Positions 7,566 through 15,331 of a DNA stretch of 64,000 bases are shown here, in pieces. Source of the DNA: Sinorhizobium numidicum. GTDB lineage: Bacteria > Pseudomonadota > Alphaproteobacteria > Rhizobiales > Rhizobiaceae. Every line of letters starts with the position of its first letter. Positions within the stretch are counted from its first letter, which is position 1. The notes below the pieces were generated by a model. The model had not been told where the DNA came from and did not search any database. It worked only from the letters and a program-made list of their open reading frames with translations. Position numbers and translations under genes: made by a program. Location of the stretch: NCBI RefSeq assembly GCF_029892045.1, contig NZ_CP120368.1, positions 3,101,501 to 3,165,500 on the forward strand. Reading direction: 5' to 3'.

Positions 7566-8810
7566 TTAGGATGCAGCGTGCTGTAGAACTTTGACTGCGC
7601 CGGCATCGAGCAGCTCGCCGTCGAGGCGAGTGAAGCCGATGAAACCGGTCTGGTCGTAATTAGCATAGCGCTCGACGAGGCGGCGGATCGCGAACTCACG
7701 AACCATACGGACGACGTAGCGATTGAACGCGCCAAACGCGACGGACTTGTTGGATGCGCCGATTGCAGCCATCGCCTGGTTGATTGAATATGGCTTGTCG
7801 AGAATGGTCGCCGGGGCGCCAGTCCTCACATCGGCCGGCTGCCAGATATAATTTCCGGTGACCGTATCTTTGATCTTCCGAAGCGATTTAAGTGTGCCGT
7901 CGTTGAACATGAAGCGAACCGACGGGTCGTCGCGGTACGCCGGATCGACTGCGTGGAACAGTTCGATCATGTCGTCGAAGGTGAGCGCAGCGGCAGCAGC
8001 AACGCCGGTCACAGCGGTGGCTGCCGTGACGATGCCGTTCGGCTTCGCGGAACCGTCGCCCACAGTCAGGTGGCGGTTGCCGATGCGCCCGATGCGCTCC
8101 GCCATTGCGGAACGTACGGTCCCTTCGACGTCGATAGCCGAATCCTGCAGAAGCTCTGCCGAGACCAGCACGACACCAGAGGTGTACTTGTAGGCCTCGA
8201 GCGTCTTCGTGCCGAATGCCACTTCCGTCTCGCTGACCTGCGTGTTTTCGCCGATAAGCGCGCCCTCGTTAGAGGTGTCGTCCATCGTCGGCCACGGAAT
8301 TGAATTGCCGGCAGTGGTCGTGAGCACACGCGTAACGCCTGGATCCAGCATGGGACCCCAAGCCTTGAGCGACTTGACCAGTTCGGCCATGAAGCCTTCC
8401 GGCACAAGGTAGCCGCCCTTGGAATCAGTACCAACAGCCTGAGCGCGCATCTCGCGAACGACCTTCCGCTCCTCAGCGGGCATGTCTTCGAGGCCATGAC
8501 GGAGATAGCTCCGGAAGGCCGCAGCGCGGGCTTCGTCTACATTCTCCTGCCGGCCACCCTGAACCGATCGATTTTCACCCGTCGGGCGGCGATCGTCAGC
8601 GGCGTTCAAGTCGCGCTCGCGCGCTTCCAGAGCCTCTTCGCGCTTGATGCGCGCTTCAAGGCGGTCGTACTCGGCCATAGCGGTGTCGTGCTGAGATTCG
8701 AGCTCAGAAACGCGAGCCTCCGGAGTATCGTCCTTGATGTCGGCAAGGAGGGCGCGAGCGTCAGCAACGAGTTTCTGCTGCTTTTCGCGCAGTTCAGTAA
8801 TCTTGGACAT
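7566..8810 (-). CDS. Major capsid protein, HK97 gp5 fold
   Basis: A 414-residue protein. The first 105 or so residues are a charged coiled coil, typical of the scaffolding delta domain removed by the prohead protease. The shell part follows from about AQAVGTDSKGGYLVPEGF and contains the NRHLTVGDGSAKPNGIV motif of HK97-fold capsids. It lies immediately downstream of the protease, the standard order. A ribosome site GGAGA lies just before the ATG, and a strong hairpin with T-tract ends about 10 bases upstream of the start. Confidence 0.93.
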   Translation of the reverse strand: MSKITELREKQQKLVADARALLADIKDDTPEARVSELESQHDTAMAEYDRLEARIKREEALEARERDLNAADDRRPTGENRSVQGGRQENVDEARAAAFRSYLRHGLEDMPAEERKVVREMRAQAVGTDSKGGYLVPEGFMAELVKSLKAWGPMLDPGVTRVLTTTAGNSIPWPTMDDTSNEGALIGENTQVSETEVAFGTKTLEAYKYTSGVVLVSAELLQDSAIDVEGTVRSAMAERIGRIGNRHLTVGDGSAKPNGIVTAATAVTGVAAAAALTFDDMIELFHAVDPAYRDDPSVRFMFNDGTLKSLRKIKDTVTGNYIWQPADVRTGAPATILDKPYSINQAMAAIGASNKSVAFGAFNRYVVRMVREFAIRRLVERYANYDQTGFIGFTRLDGELLDAGAVKVLQHAAS

Positions 8811-8821
8811 AGAGTCTCCAT

Positions 8822-8848
8822 ACGAAAAGAGCCCGCGCAGGCGAGCTC
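8822..8848 (-). terminator. Terminator-like hairpin before the capsid gene
   Basis: On the minus strand an 8-bp stem (GAGCTCGC / GCGGGCTC with one GU pair, 4-nt loop) is followed by TTTTCGTA. The capsid ribosome site starts a few bases later. It lies between the protease stop at 8883 and the capsid start at 8810. Confidence 0.7.
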
Positions 8849-8882
8849 AGTGGGATCAGTTTTGGTGGGTGACAGCGCTTGG

Positions 8883-9497
8883 TCAGCGCGTGCTGCGGAC
8901 CCTGAGATCAAGGCCCATTTTCAGGCGGGCTCTGTGGGCCGCCCTGCTTACCGGCGCTGCCGCCGGATCTGTGTTTTCTTCGTTAGCAGAACGAGCGTCC
9001 CGCCACTCTTGCAGCGAACGCTTTCCGAGCTCGGTATCGTCGTAGGCTGGCCACGCGACCGCCGACACCTCGTAGAGTTCGACCTTGTGAATGGTGCGGA
9101 TTGGCATCTCGCCAGTTTCATCCCACTCATCATGCTTCACGGCAAAGCCGAAGCTCATCCCCGAAATATCGCCCCGCTCGACAAGTTCCCAAAGATCGTT
9201 GCCATCGGTCGTGTTCGGAACATCGACCTCGACGGCGAGCCCACGCGAATCCTCCGACAAGCGAAGGGTACCGCTCTTCGTGCGCCCAATGACGCGGCCG
9301 GCATCGTGGTCGACTAGCGCTCTGACGTCGCCTGCGATCGCTTCGGCAAAGGCACCAGGCGCGATGCGCTCCGTCCACCAGCCACCGATATCGGCGTCCG
9401 AATTAAAGATTGCTGCGTACCCGACCAGCGTGCGCTTTTCATCGGCGGCACGCGTTTCAACTCCAAGCGTGCCGCCACGCTTCTCAATCTTGGTCAT
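8883..9497 (-). CDS. Prohead (maturation) protease, HK97 family
   Basis: A 204-residue protein of the U35-type prohead protease family, which cleaves the capsid delta domain during head maturation. Visible signatures are VGYAAIFN, RIAPGAF, the catalytic His in LVDHD and the catalytic Ser in ISGMSFGF, followed by VELYEVSAVAWPAYD. The ATG overlaps the portal stop by four bases. The C-terminal 40 residues are basic and variable, as in relatives. Confidence 0.93.
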   Translation of the reverse strand: MTKIEKRGGTLGVETRAADEKRTLVGYAAIFNSDADIGGWWTERIAPGAFAEAIAGDVRALVDHDAGRVIGRTKSGTLRLSEDSRGLAVEVDVPNTTDGNDLWELVERGDISGMSFGFAVKHDEWDETGEMPIRTIHKVELYEVSAVAWPAYDDTELGKRSLQEWRDARSANEENTDPAAAPVSRAAHRARLKMGLDLRVRSTR

Positions 9498-10765
9498 GCG
9501 GCGTTGGCCTCGTCGTCTGGATTGTTATCGTTGGCTGGCGGCGCTGCTGCCGTGCTTTGCATGCCGAGAGGGACTGTAGCGCCTTGGATGTGAAGCTTTT
9601 CAGCCTCTCCGCCATGCGCTGGCCAGTTCTCCATACCGCGCACCTCATCGGGTGTGTTGATGGCATTCTGGATGGCCGTAGCGTAGCCTTCCATGCGCGT
9701 TTTGAAGTCGCCGCGCAGGAGGCCGTCGATATTGAACGATACGAATTTGGTACGGTTCCGCGCCGTGAACAGCTTCAGATTTAACTCCTGCTCCCACGCC
9801 TTAACCCACTGTGAGATAAGGTGTTTCACAAGATTCAGATCCTGTTGTTCCGTATTGCTGAACGTGCCGTGGGTAAGATCCTGCAGGAACACTGGCGGGA
9901 TGCCGTAAATGCGGGCGATCTCTTCGATCTGCATCCGCCTGGCCTCGACCATCTGCGATTTCTGCGGATCGACGCCTACAGCTTTCAATTCATGCCCTGT
10001 CGGCATGATCATGACGTTTCGACGCTCGGCGTTGGCGTCTCGAACGGCCTTCTCGACGTCCTGCGATGCTCTCGTTGCGGCTGCGGGTGAAGGCATCGGG
10101 CCATAGAGTGCCAGCGGAGGAACCCCGCCGTTCGCGAAGAATTTGCGAGCATACTCGTCGAGTGCAAGCGAAAGTCCGACAGCACCTCTCAACTTCGTCA
10201 CCGGATCGACGTGCGAGACGCCGTCTGGTTTCAGCATGAAAGTCAGGTCGAGGACTTCGTTGGCTGCATAGGTGACTTTCCGCCCGCCGTCATCGTAGTG
10301 GTAAAGCTTGCGGCCGCTCTTGCGCTCAATCGTCAACTTGTCGGTGTCGAGGGGCCAGATGTTCATCACCCTGCCGGCCTTATTTCGCTCGATGAACGAA
10401 ACACCGCGACCACGCAGCAGGACGTTGATCATCATGCCCTTGCGCCACATGAACGAAGTAAGCTCGTCGTTAGGAGCATCATGCAGGATGCCGTAGAGCG
10501 GGTCAGACTCGACGGTGTCGCGCCCCTCTCCGCTCTTTCTAAACACCTGCAGCGGAAGACTGGCGATCGTGTTGGCAATGAAATTCACCGCACACCACAC
10601 TGCCGGCACCTCAAGCGCCGTTTCGTGCGTCACGACAACTCCAGCCACACCGTGCCACTCGCCCATCAGCGTGCGCCAGGCATTGACGTCGGAGAGCGGC
10701 ACGCTCGGATTTTCCAGGCTCGCTCGCGTTTCCGCGGCGGCCTGCCTGTTATTGAATGGCCACAT
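9494..10765 (-). CDS. Portal protein, HK97 gp3 type
   Basis: A 423-residue portal protein forming the ring at the packaging vertex. Family features include the early PAVWCAVNFIANTIASLPLQVF segment, an RMQIEEIARIYGIPPVFL motif and the following NTEQQ segment. The C-terminus is short and ends in the ANDNNPDDEANAA tail often seen in rhizobial phages. The start overlaps the terminase stop as TAATG, and the 3' end overlaps the protease start. Confidence 0.95.
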   Translation of the reverse strand: MWPFNNRQAAAETRASLENPSVPLSDVNAWRTLMGEWHGVAGVVVTHETALEVPAVWCAVNFIANTIASLPLQVFRKSGEGRDTVESDPLYGILHDAPNDELTSFMWRKGMMINVLLRGRGVSFIERNKAGRVMNIWPLDTDKLTIERKSGRKLYHYDDGGRKVTYAANEVLDLTFMLKPDGVSHVDPVTKLRGAVGLSLALDEYARKFFANGGVPPLALYGPMPSPAAATRASQDVEKAVRDANAERRNVMIMPTGHELKAVGVDPQKSQMVEARRMQIEEIARIYGIPPVFLQDLTHGTFSNTEQQDLNLVKHLISQWVKAWEQELNLKLFTARNRTKFVSFNIDGLLRGDFKTRMEGYATAIQNAINTPDEVRGMENWPAHGGEAEKLHIQGATVPLGMQSTAAAPPANDNNPDDEANAA

Positions 10766-12663
10766 TAAACCACCGCTATTTTGAAGTTAGGATCTTCCCA
10801 TGGGGAAGTGGCAACTACAGGCGCAGCGACGCTGTCGGTCGCCAGACCGATTGCGATTGCAAGTGCCACCGCGGCATCGATACGAACGGTTGCCTTCGAT
10901 TTCACGAACCAACGATTATCCTGTGGGTCGTGATCGAAGGTGGCGCCCATTAACGCCGTGATCAGGACGGGACTGCGACGAAGTCGGATGCGACCGTCGA
11001 TGATCATATTTTCGAGCTCGGAAACCGAGCCAGGCATCCACAACCCCTGAGGTGGCGGCAGCCCCGCGGCCTTCGCCGCATCGACTTTGGCCGGTTCTGG
11101 CCGCGCCCTCACCTTCCCGCCTTGCGGATGAGCGATGTGCTCAACCACCACGCCTAGAGCGTCGACTTCCTCGCGGAACTTGTCATACGCGTAGCGGTCG
11201 TACGCTATGCCCTTGATGTCGAATATCTGATGCAGTTGCTGGACACGTGCCGCAACGAAGTCGAAGCGAATACGCGGTCCCGGCGGAGCATTTAGCCAGC
11301 CTTGGTCGACCCAAAGATCGTAAGGCGCTTTGTCGGCCGCCGCCCTAACCTTCAGCGTGTCACCCGGCGTCCACGCCTCCACCCATGCATCGAAAGTTGG
11401 CAGGCTCACCAAAGTGCCGTCTTCCCGCTCCATCTCCTTAAAGCCGGTGGGCACCACACAAGCCAAAACTGTGATGTCCTTGCTGCCCGACAAGTCGGCG
11501 CCGCAGAACAGTTCCTTTCCGGCATGTTCTGCCTCTGGGTCGAAGTCATCCATGACGCTTTCGACAGTTGAGCGAGTCATCCAGGCCTTGTCGGCATCTG
11601 TCCACCTGCAGAAATGCAGCCGCAAAATGCCGTTGAGCTTGCCCGGCATCTGCTTCGCCTGCGCTACAACACCGGCCAGATACTCCTCGGTCAGAATGGT
11701 GCCGAGGAGAGGATTCGCCTTCCTCCAACACGACGGATTCTCGAGCGGATCGTCATCCTGATCGAGCGCGCAAACATAGGCGAAAGTAGTGTCGTCGATG
11801 ACTTCGCCGACGTACGTAAAATCATCGTCGGGCTCGCGTGTGCCGGCCGCCACGCGCACCGCGTGCTCGTGTTCCTCCCAACAAACCGAATTCCGATCGC
11901 TGCCAGAGTTCGTGATCATCAGCAGCAGCGGTTGCTGCCGAAACTTGAAGCCGCGCTCGAGCATTTCCATCGTGCCGCGGTCTGGGTGTTCGTGCACCTC
12001 GTCGCAGAGCGCGAAATGCGGGCGCAACCCAGAGCCAGTCTTGCCAGCCTCTTTTGAGAGAGGGCGAAAGAACGATTGGCTGCGTAAATGCGCGATGTTG
12101 TATTCCTTGCCAGGCCCACCGCTTGTCGTTGTACGACTCAAAAGATCGGGAGACTGACCTCTCATCTTGACCGCATCTCGGAATAGAATCTGGGCTTGAT
12201 CCTTTGTGGCTGCGGCCGCGAAGCACTGCGCACCGGGCTCCTTGTCGGCAGTTAGCCCATAAAGACCGATGCCACCCGCGAATGGGCTCTTGCCATTGCC
12301 TTTGCCTTCCTCGATGTAGACGCGACGAAAGCGGCGGTATCCGCTCGGCCCCATCCATCCGAATATCGAGCCAATCTTGAAGGCTTGCGACGGGTGGAGA
12401 AGGAACGGCCGGCCTTCGAACTGGCCTTCGCTTAGCTTCAGCTTCTCCTCAAAGAAGCGCATGGCGCGCTGTGCCGCTGCGTCATTCCACTCGAGACCGC
12501 GTTCTGCGCCAGTGCGCAAATCATCAAAGTGACGACGGCAAGCGTTCCGAACGTGCGGACCTGCGACTTCAACTCCATCAACAACAGACTGCGCGTATGC
12601 GCTAACCCGGTTAAGTGCCGGCGTCTCAGTCGTCGAAGATATCGTCCTTCTCTTCGTCGCCAT
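10765..12663 (-). CDS. Terminase large subunit
   Basis: This protein of about 632 residues is the DNA-packaging motor of the HK97/Terminase_1 type. The ATPase half carries a Walker-A-like EEGKGNGKS and a Walker B LCDEVHEH. The nuclease half shows acidic positions in CGADLSGSKDI, the DRYAYDK motif and a final RIDAAVALAIA. The ATG at 12663 (MATKRRT) is preferred; a start eight codons upstream is also open. It overlaps the small-subunit gene by about 38 bases and the portal by one. Confidence 0.95.
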   Translation of the reverse strand: MATKRRTISSTTETPALNRVSAYAQSVVDGVEVAGPHVRNACRRHFDDLRTGAERGLEWNDAAAQRAMRFFEEKLKLSEGQFEGRPFLLHPSQAFKIGSIFGWMGPSGYRRFRRVYIEEGKGNGKSPFAGGIGLYGLTADKEPGAQCFAAAATKDQAQILFRDAVKMRGQSPDLLSRTTTSGGPGKEYNIAHLRSQSFFRPLSKEAGKTGSGLRPHFALCDEVHEHPDRGTMEMLERGFKFRQQPLLLMITNSGSDRNSVCWEEHEHAVRVAAGTREPDDDFTYVGEVIDDTTFAYVCALDQDDDPLENPSCWRKANPLLGTILTEEYLAGVVAQAKQMPGKLNGILRLHFCRWTDADKAWMTRSTVESVMDDFDPEAEHAGKELFCGADLSGSKDITVLACVVPTGFKEMEREDGTLVSLPTFDAWVEAWTPGDTLKVRAAADKAPYDLWVDQGWLNAPPGPRIRFDFVAARVQQLHQIFDIKGIAYDRYAYDKFREEVDALGVVVEHIAHPQGGKVRARPEPAKVDAAKAAGLPPPQGLWMPGSVSELENMIIDGRIRLRRSPVLITALMGATFDHDPQDNRWFVKSKATVRIDAAVALAIAIGLATDSVAAPVVATSPWEDPNFKIAVV

Positions 12664-13015
12664 CGGGCACCGTGATCTTTGAAGCATCGGACGGCGTGGC
12701 GCCCATCTGGCCCAGCATTTGCCGAAGGAGATTCATGGATTGAATCCCGACCTCCTGGCCGGCCATGATCCGCCCTTGGATGTTGGCAGCCATACCAACA
12801 AGGATGCGGTGCGATTCCGTCAACCAAGGAATTTCGCGCTGAAACAGCGCCCAGGCCGATTTAGCTTTGTTCGTGTCACTGTCGGTCACCCACTTCGGCG
12901 GATCACCCAAAGGCCCATTTGCCTTCGGCTCCTTGCGATGTTTGAAACGTCCAGCGTTGATTTTGTCTCGCCCCTCGGTTTTGGCTTTGCCGAGGGGATT
13001 TCTCGGCCTCGCCAT
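12626..13015 (-). CDS. Terminase small subunit, P27-like
   Basis: A 129-residue protein directly upstream of the large terminase. The basic N-terminus (MARPRNPLGKAKTEGRDK), the PKWVTDSDTNKAKSAWALF helix pair and the acidic tail EEKDDIFDD agree with small terminase subunits of the P27 family, which recognise packaging sites. The next gene upstream encodes an HNH protein, the common arrangement for such packaging modules. Confidence 0.8.
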   Translation of the reverse strand: MARPRNPLGKAKTEGRDKINAGRFKHRKEPKANGPLGDPPKWVTDSDTNKAKSAWALFQREIPWLTESHRILVGMAANIQGRIMAGQEVGIQSMNLLRQMLGQMGATPSDASKITVPDGDEEKDDIFDD

Positions 13016-13125
13016 ATGCGGAAATCCTATTCAGTGGTCATATTTTGAAATGCAGATGCGTGCGTTGTGGTGGGGCACAGGTAGGGCGTTCGGAACAGTC
13101 GGAGCGATCCGACCCGCCCCTCCCG

Positions 13126-13422
13126 TCAAACGGGCCAGCCGTCAGCCGAAAACCGGATGACATCCTTGCCGAGCTCCATGCGCCGCTTGTGGGTGTCGTG
13201 GCAGCTCTTGCAGAGCGATTGAAGGTTTGATGGTTCGAAGAACAGTTCGACGCTGCCCTTGTGGGCCTTTACGTGGTCCACCGTGTCCGCCGCTGTGACT
13301 TCTTCGACTTCGAGACAGAACCGGCATAGGGGCTCAGCCGTCAGTTGCCCTTCACGCAGTCTCTTCCATTTGGCAGTGTCGTAAAGGTGGTGCCATGCGG
13401 CGCGTGCGTTTCGCGTTTTCAT
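13126..13422 (-). CDS. HNH endonuclease
   Basis: A 98-residue HNH nuclease. A zinc-binding CRFC pair, the catalytic core DHVKAHKG and the downstream LQSLCKSCHDTHK motif are all visible. HNH proteins next to terminase genes assist packaging-related DNA cleavage in HK97-like phages. The ATG at 13422 (MKTRNARAAWHHLYDTAKW) is chosen because the conserved YDTAKWKRLR helix begins soon after it; a start 15 codons upstream is open but has no family support. Confidence 0.9.
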   Translation of the reverse strand: MKTRNARAAWHHLYDTAKWKRLREGQLTAEPLCRFCLEVEEVTAADTVDHVKAHKGSVELFFEPSNLQSLCKSCHDTHKRRMELGKDVIRFSADGWPV

Positions 13423-13511
13423 TGAGCCTTCAACGAAACCCTTGCGCGAATCCAGAACAACCACCAACTATGGCGGCAGCGCTCCGCGCATGCTTTACAC
13501 GAGGGATTAAA

Positions 13512-13862
13512 ATGGCAACGGTGGAAGAGTACAAAGCTGCAATGAACGAGCTCGCGGAGGCGACACAGGCATTTAGGCCGGTGGCTCAGTTCCTGAAGAG
13601 CCTCAATGAGGCGACGAATTACGCGCTCAATAGTTTTCTAGAAGCCACCTTCGGTATGGCCAACCAATCCGGCCGGAGAATGGGATCGCACGACAGCAAG
13701 TATCGGATAGATATGGCGAAATGGCCGTCTAGCGAGGAGGTCAGTGCAGCGGGTACTAGGTTGGCCAAAGCGTTCAATGATGCTCACAAGATCTACAATG
13801 AGCTTTCGCAAGAAGACCGGGAATATCTGAAGTCGCCGCCTTATCAGCCCGAGCTTCGGTAA
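13512..13862 (+). CDS. Plus-strand unknown phage protein (possible moron)
   Basis: A 116-residue, mostly helical soluble protein encoded opposite to its neighbours. The start at 13512 (MATVEEYKAAMNELAEATQAF) follows a GAGG ribosome site; the open frame extends further upstream but that part overlaps the HNH gene. No family is recognised. It converges on the PanA/PanT-like pair, with an inverted repeat in between. Isolated opposite-strand genes in prophages are commonly expressed from the lysogen, which is an inference here. Confidence 0.6.
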   Translation: MATVEEYKAAMNELAEATQAFRPVAQFLKSLNEATNYALNSFLEATFGMANQSGRRMGSHDSKYRIDMAKWPSSEEVSAAGTRLAKAFNDAHKIYNELSQEDREYLKSPPYQPELR

Positions 13863-13874
13863 AGCTTTGGCAAA

Positions 13875-13909
13875 AGCGGTCGGCTCACTATCGAGGATCC
13901 GGCCGCTTG
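13875..13909. terminator. Hairpin between convergent genes
   Basis: A 10-bp inverted repeat (AAGCGGTCGG / CCGGCCGCTT, one GU pair when read on the plus strand, 15-nt loop). Read on the minus strand it is followed by TTTTGCC. It lies between the stop of the plus-strand gene and the stop of the minus-strand membrane protein gene, so it may end both transcripts. Confidence 0.55.
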
Positions 13910-13944
13910 AATGCTCGTCCACATACGGAAGAGAGGCGACAGGG

Positions 13945-14310
13945 TTACTCCATGCGCTTCTTGAAGTGACCAGAAACGATAGACAGCAGAGCGCCCGCTG
14001 TGAGGATAGTCTGGATGGTCCAAAGGTCCTTATCGTCTAGCCAGCGATAGGGCTGGGGAGACACCAGATGCCACATCCAAACTGCCGCCATCAGAGACAA
14101 CGCGAAAGCTGCAATCCAAACGGCGCCTATGGCGATGCACTCAAAGTGCTGACGGAAACGTTCCGTCCGCCCGTCTTCGGCTTCCTGGCGTAATTGCTCA
14201 CGGGTTTTCCCTTGCTGCAGAGACGCGACTTCTAGAGCCGCCATGTCTACAGGGGCGGTCTCTGCCGCGCGCTGCTCTGACTCGGACAGTGCGACCTTGC
14301 CTGGACTCAC
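13945..14310 (-). CDS. Two-helix membrane protein, candidate toxin partner of Panacea antitoxin
   Basis: A 121-residue protein with a charged soluble N-terminal half and two predicted membrane helices, about residues 59-81 (rich in A, I, W and L) and 95-115, ending in basic HFKKRME. Its GTG start overlaps the TGA of the upstream Panacea-domain gene by four bases (GTGA), so the two are translationally coupled. Panacea antitoxins are known to pair with very different toxins, and small membrane-acting ones are plausible partners. Toxicity is inferred from context; an exclusion or lysis-timing protein is an alternative. The unit is flanked by terminator-like hairpins. Confidence 0.6.
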   Translation of the reverse strand: MSPGKVALSESEQRAAETAPVDMAALEVASLQQGKTREQLRQEAEDGRTERFRQHFECIAIGAVWIAAFALSLMAAVWMWHLVSPQPYRWLDDKDLWTIQTILTAGALLSIVSGHFKKRME

Positions 14311-14762
14311 GCAGTGGCACTCGCCTTCCGCCTGTAGTGCTCTTCGATAAGGTCATCCGAAATTCGACGACCGAAGGCACCAGGTTCGTAAGTCATGTGC
14401 CAGGGGCTGCCTGGGGCATGCGTCATGTTGGAGAGCTGCGGGCCTGTGAATTTGCCGTAGACATCATAGACTTGCTTAACGATATCTTTTTCGTCAGCGT
14501 CTAGCTGATCTGGCCGCCACCGCGGAATCTTCGACGTTATCGCTCCGCCGCGATACCGCTTTATTTCGTCGTACAGCCGAGGGATAACCGGCCCATACTG
14601 CCACGCCTCTACGGGGTCGCAAATGAGCGGTCGACCTTCGATACCGTAGAACCATCCATGGGCTATGTACGTCAGCTTCAAGAGCTGCATCGGGGTGACG
14701 GAATCACCGCGATCATGGGCCAACTGAAGGATGTAGTTGGCGACGTCACGAGAATCCTTCAT
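14307..14762 (-). CDS. Panacea/DUF4065 (SocA, GepA-like) antitoxin domain protein
   Basis: A 151-residue protein that is essentially one DUF4065 (Panacea) domain: SRDVANYILQLAHDRGD, then VTPMQLLKLTYIAHGW, YGIEGRPLICDPVEAWQYGPV and PRLYDEIKRY. The family includes SocA of Caulobacter, a ClpXP adaptor-antitoxin, and phage GepA. The start is fixed by a strong AAAGGAGG ribosome site 6-7 bases before the ATG at 14762; the longer open frame upstream lacks the family pattern. It is the first gene of a two-gene unit with the overlapping membrane protein gene. A TGCAA-AG-TTGCA inverted repeat lies about 45 bases upstream and could be an autoregulatory site. Confidence 0.85.
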   Translation of the reverse strand: MKDSRDVANYILQLAHDRGDSVTPMQLLKLTYIAHGWFYGIEGRPLICDPVEAWQYGPVIPRLYDEIKRYRGGAITSKIPRWRPDQLDADEKDIVKQVYDVYGKFTGPQLSNMTHAPGSPWHMTYEPGAFGRRISDDLIEEHYRRKASATA

Positions 14763-14806
14763 GGAATCGCCTCCTTTGTTCCAGCTTCGTTCAAAGCCAT
14801 ACATGG

Positions 14807-14818
14807 TGCAAAGTTGCA
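14807..14818. promoter_or_regulatory. Inverted repeat upstream of the Panacea gene
   Basis: A TGCAA-AG-TTGCA dyad lies 45 bases before the start of the Panacea-domain gene. Toxin-antitoxin operons are often autoregulated through such sites, though this dyad is short and no promoter elements are clear. Confidence 0.3.
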
Positions 14819-14854
14819 TGATCCGCAACAAGAAAGCGTAAATCCTTCGGATAA

Positions 14855-14901
14855 AAGAAAACAAGAAGCGGCCAGCTCAACCAGTTAAGGGAGCCGGCCG
14901 C
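14855..14901 (-). terminator. Strong terminator upstream of the Panacea unit
   Basis: On the minus strand an 11-bp stem (GCGGCCGGCTC / GAGCTGGCCGC with one GU pair, 12-nt loop) is followed by TTCTTGTTTTC. It would end transcription arriving from the early operon and so isolate the Panacea pair as its own transcription unit. Confidence 0.75.
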
Positions 14902-15290
14902 ATGATCGCCCGTCGCCAGAGGAGGAGAGCGCCAGGCAATGGGGACCAACGCGTGCAGAGCAGAGGCGCTGGGCTATGAGCAACCAGACGGGGTGCGCTA
15001 TTGCTAAGCGTGTCTGGTCTTGTAGGTAGCAGGCGGCGCCCATGCGGTGTGCCTTTGGGTATCCGCACGGCATAGCCTCGCGGTCCTGCCTGACGACAAG
15101 CGGGTTCCTAGCGGGTGTACAAAGTGCGCATCGTCCAGCGCCTGTCATCAATCGAGGTTGGCAGCCACCGCAGGACCGAAGCCGGTCGACGAGGCGATGT
15201 CGCGGGTCAGACCCCAGAACTGCCAATAGTTAGCCCCGGCTCATCGCTGGCCGAGGCTCCGTCGCAACTATCTGTGCGCCCGGAAGGATG
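14902..15290. other. Phage stretch without a supported gene
   Basis: About 390 bases between the early operon and the Panacea unit. One open frame of 113 codons on the minus strand spans most of it but has no ribosome site, no family pattern and a composition like random GC-rich sequence. A small RNA or a site for replication or packaging could lie here, but nothing definite is visible. Confidence 0.4.
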
Positions 15291-15313
15291 GGGATGGATC
15301 TGGACTCCATCCC
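15291..15313. repeat. Hairpin after the 391-residue early protein gene
   Basis: An 8-bp perfect stem (GGGATGGA / TCCATCCC) with a 7-nt loop lies about 20 bases past the stop of the minus-strand gene at 15332. It has no T-tract, so it may stabilise the mRNA end rather than terminate. Confidence 0.45.
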
Positions 15314-15331
15314 TTCACCTCCATAGGGTTT

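Noticed and set aside
14885..15226. 113-codon minus-strand frame as a gene
   Set aside because: No ribosome site, no family pattern, and composition like chance GC-rich sequence; treated as a gap.
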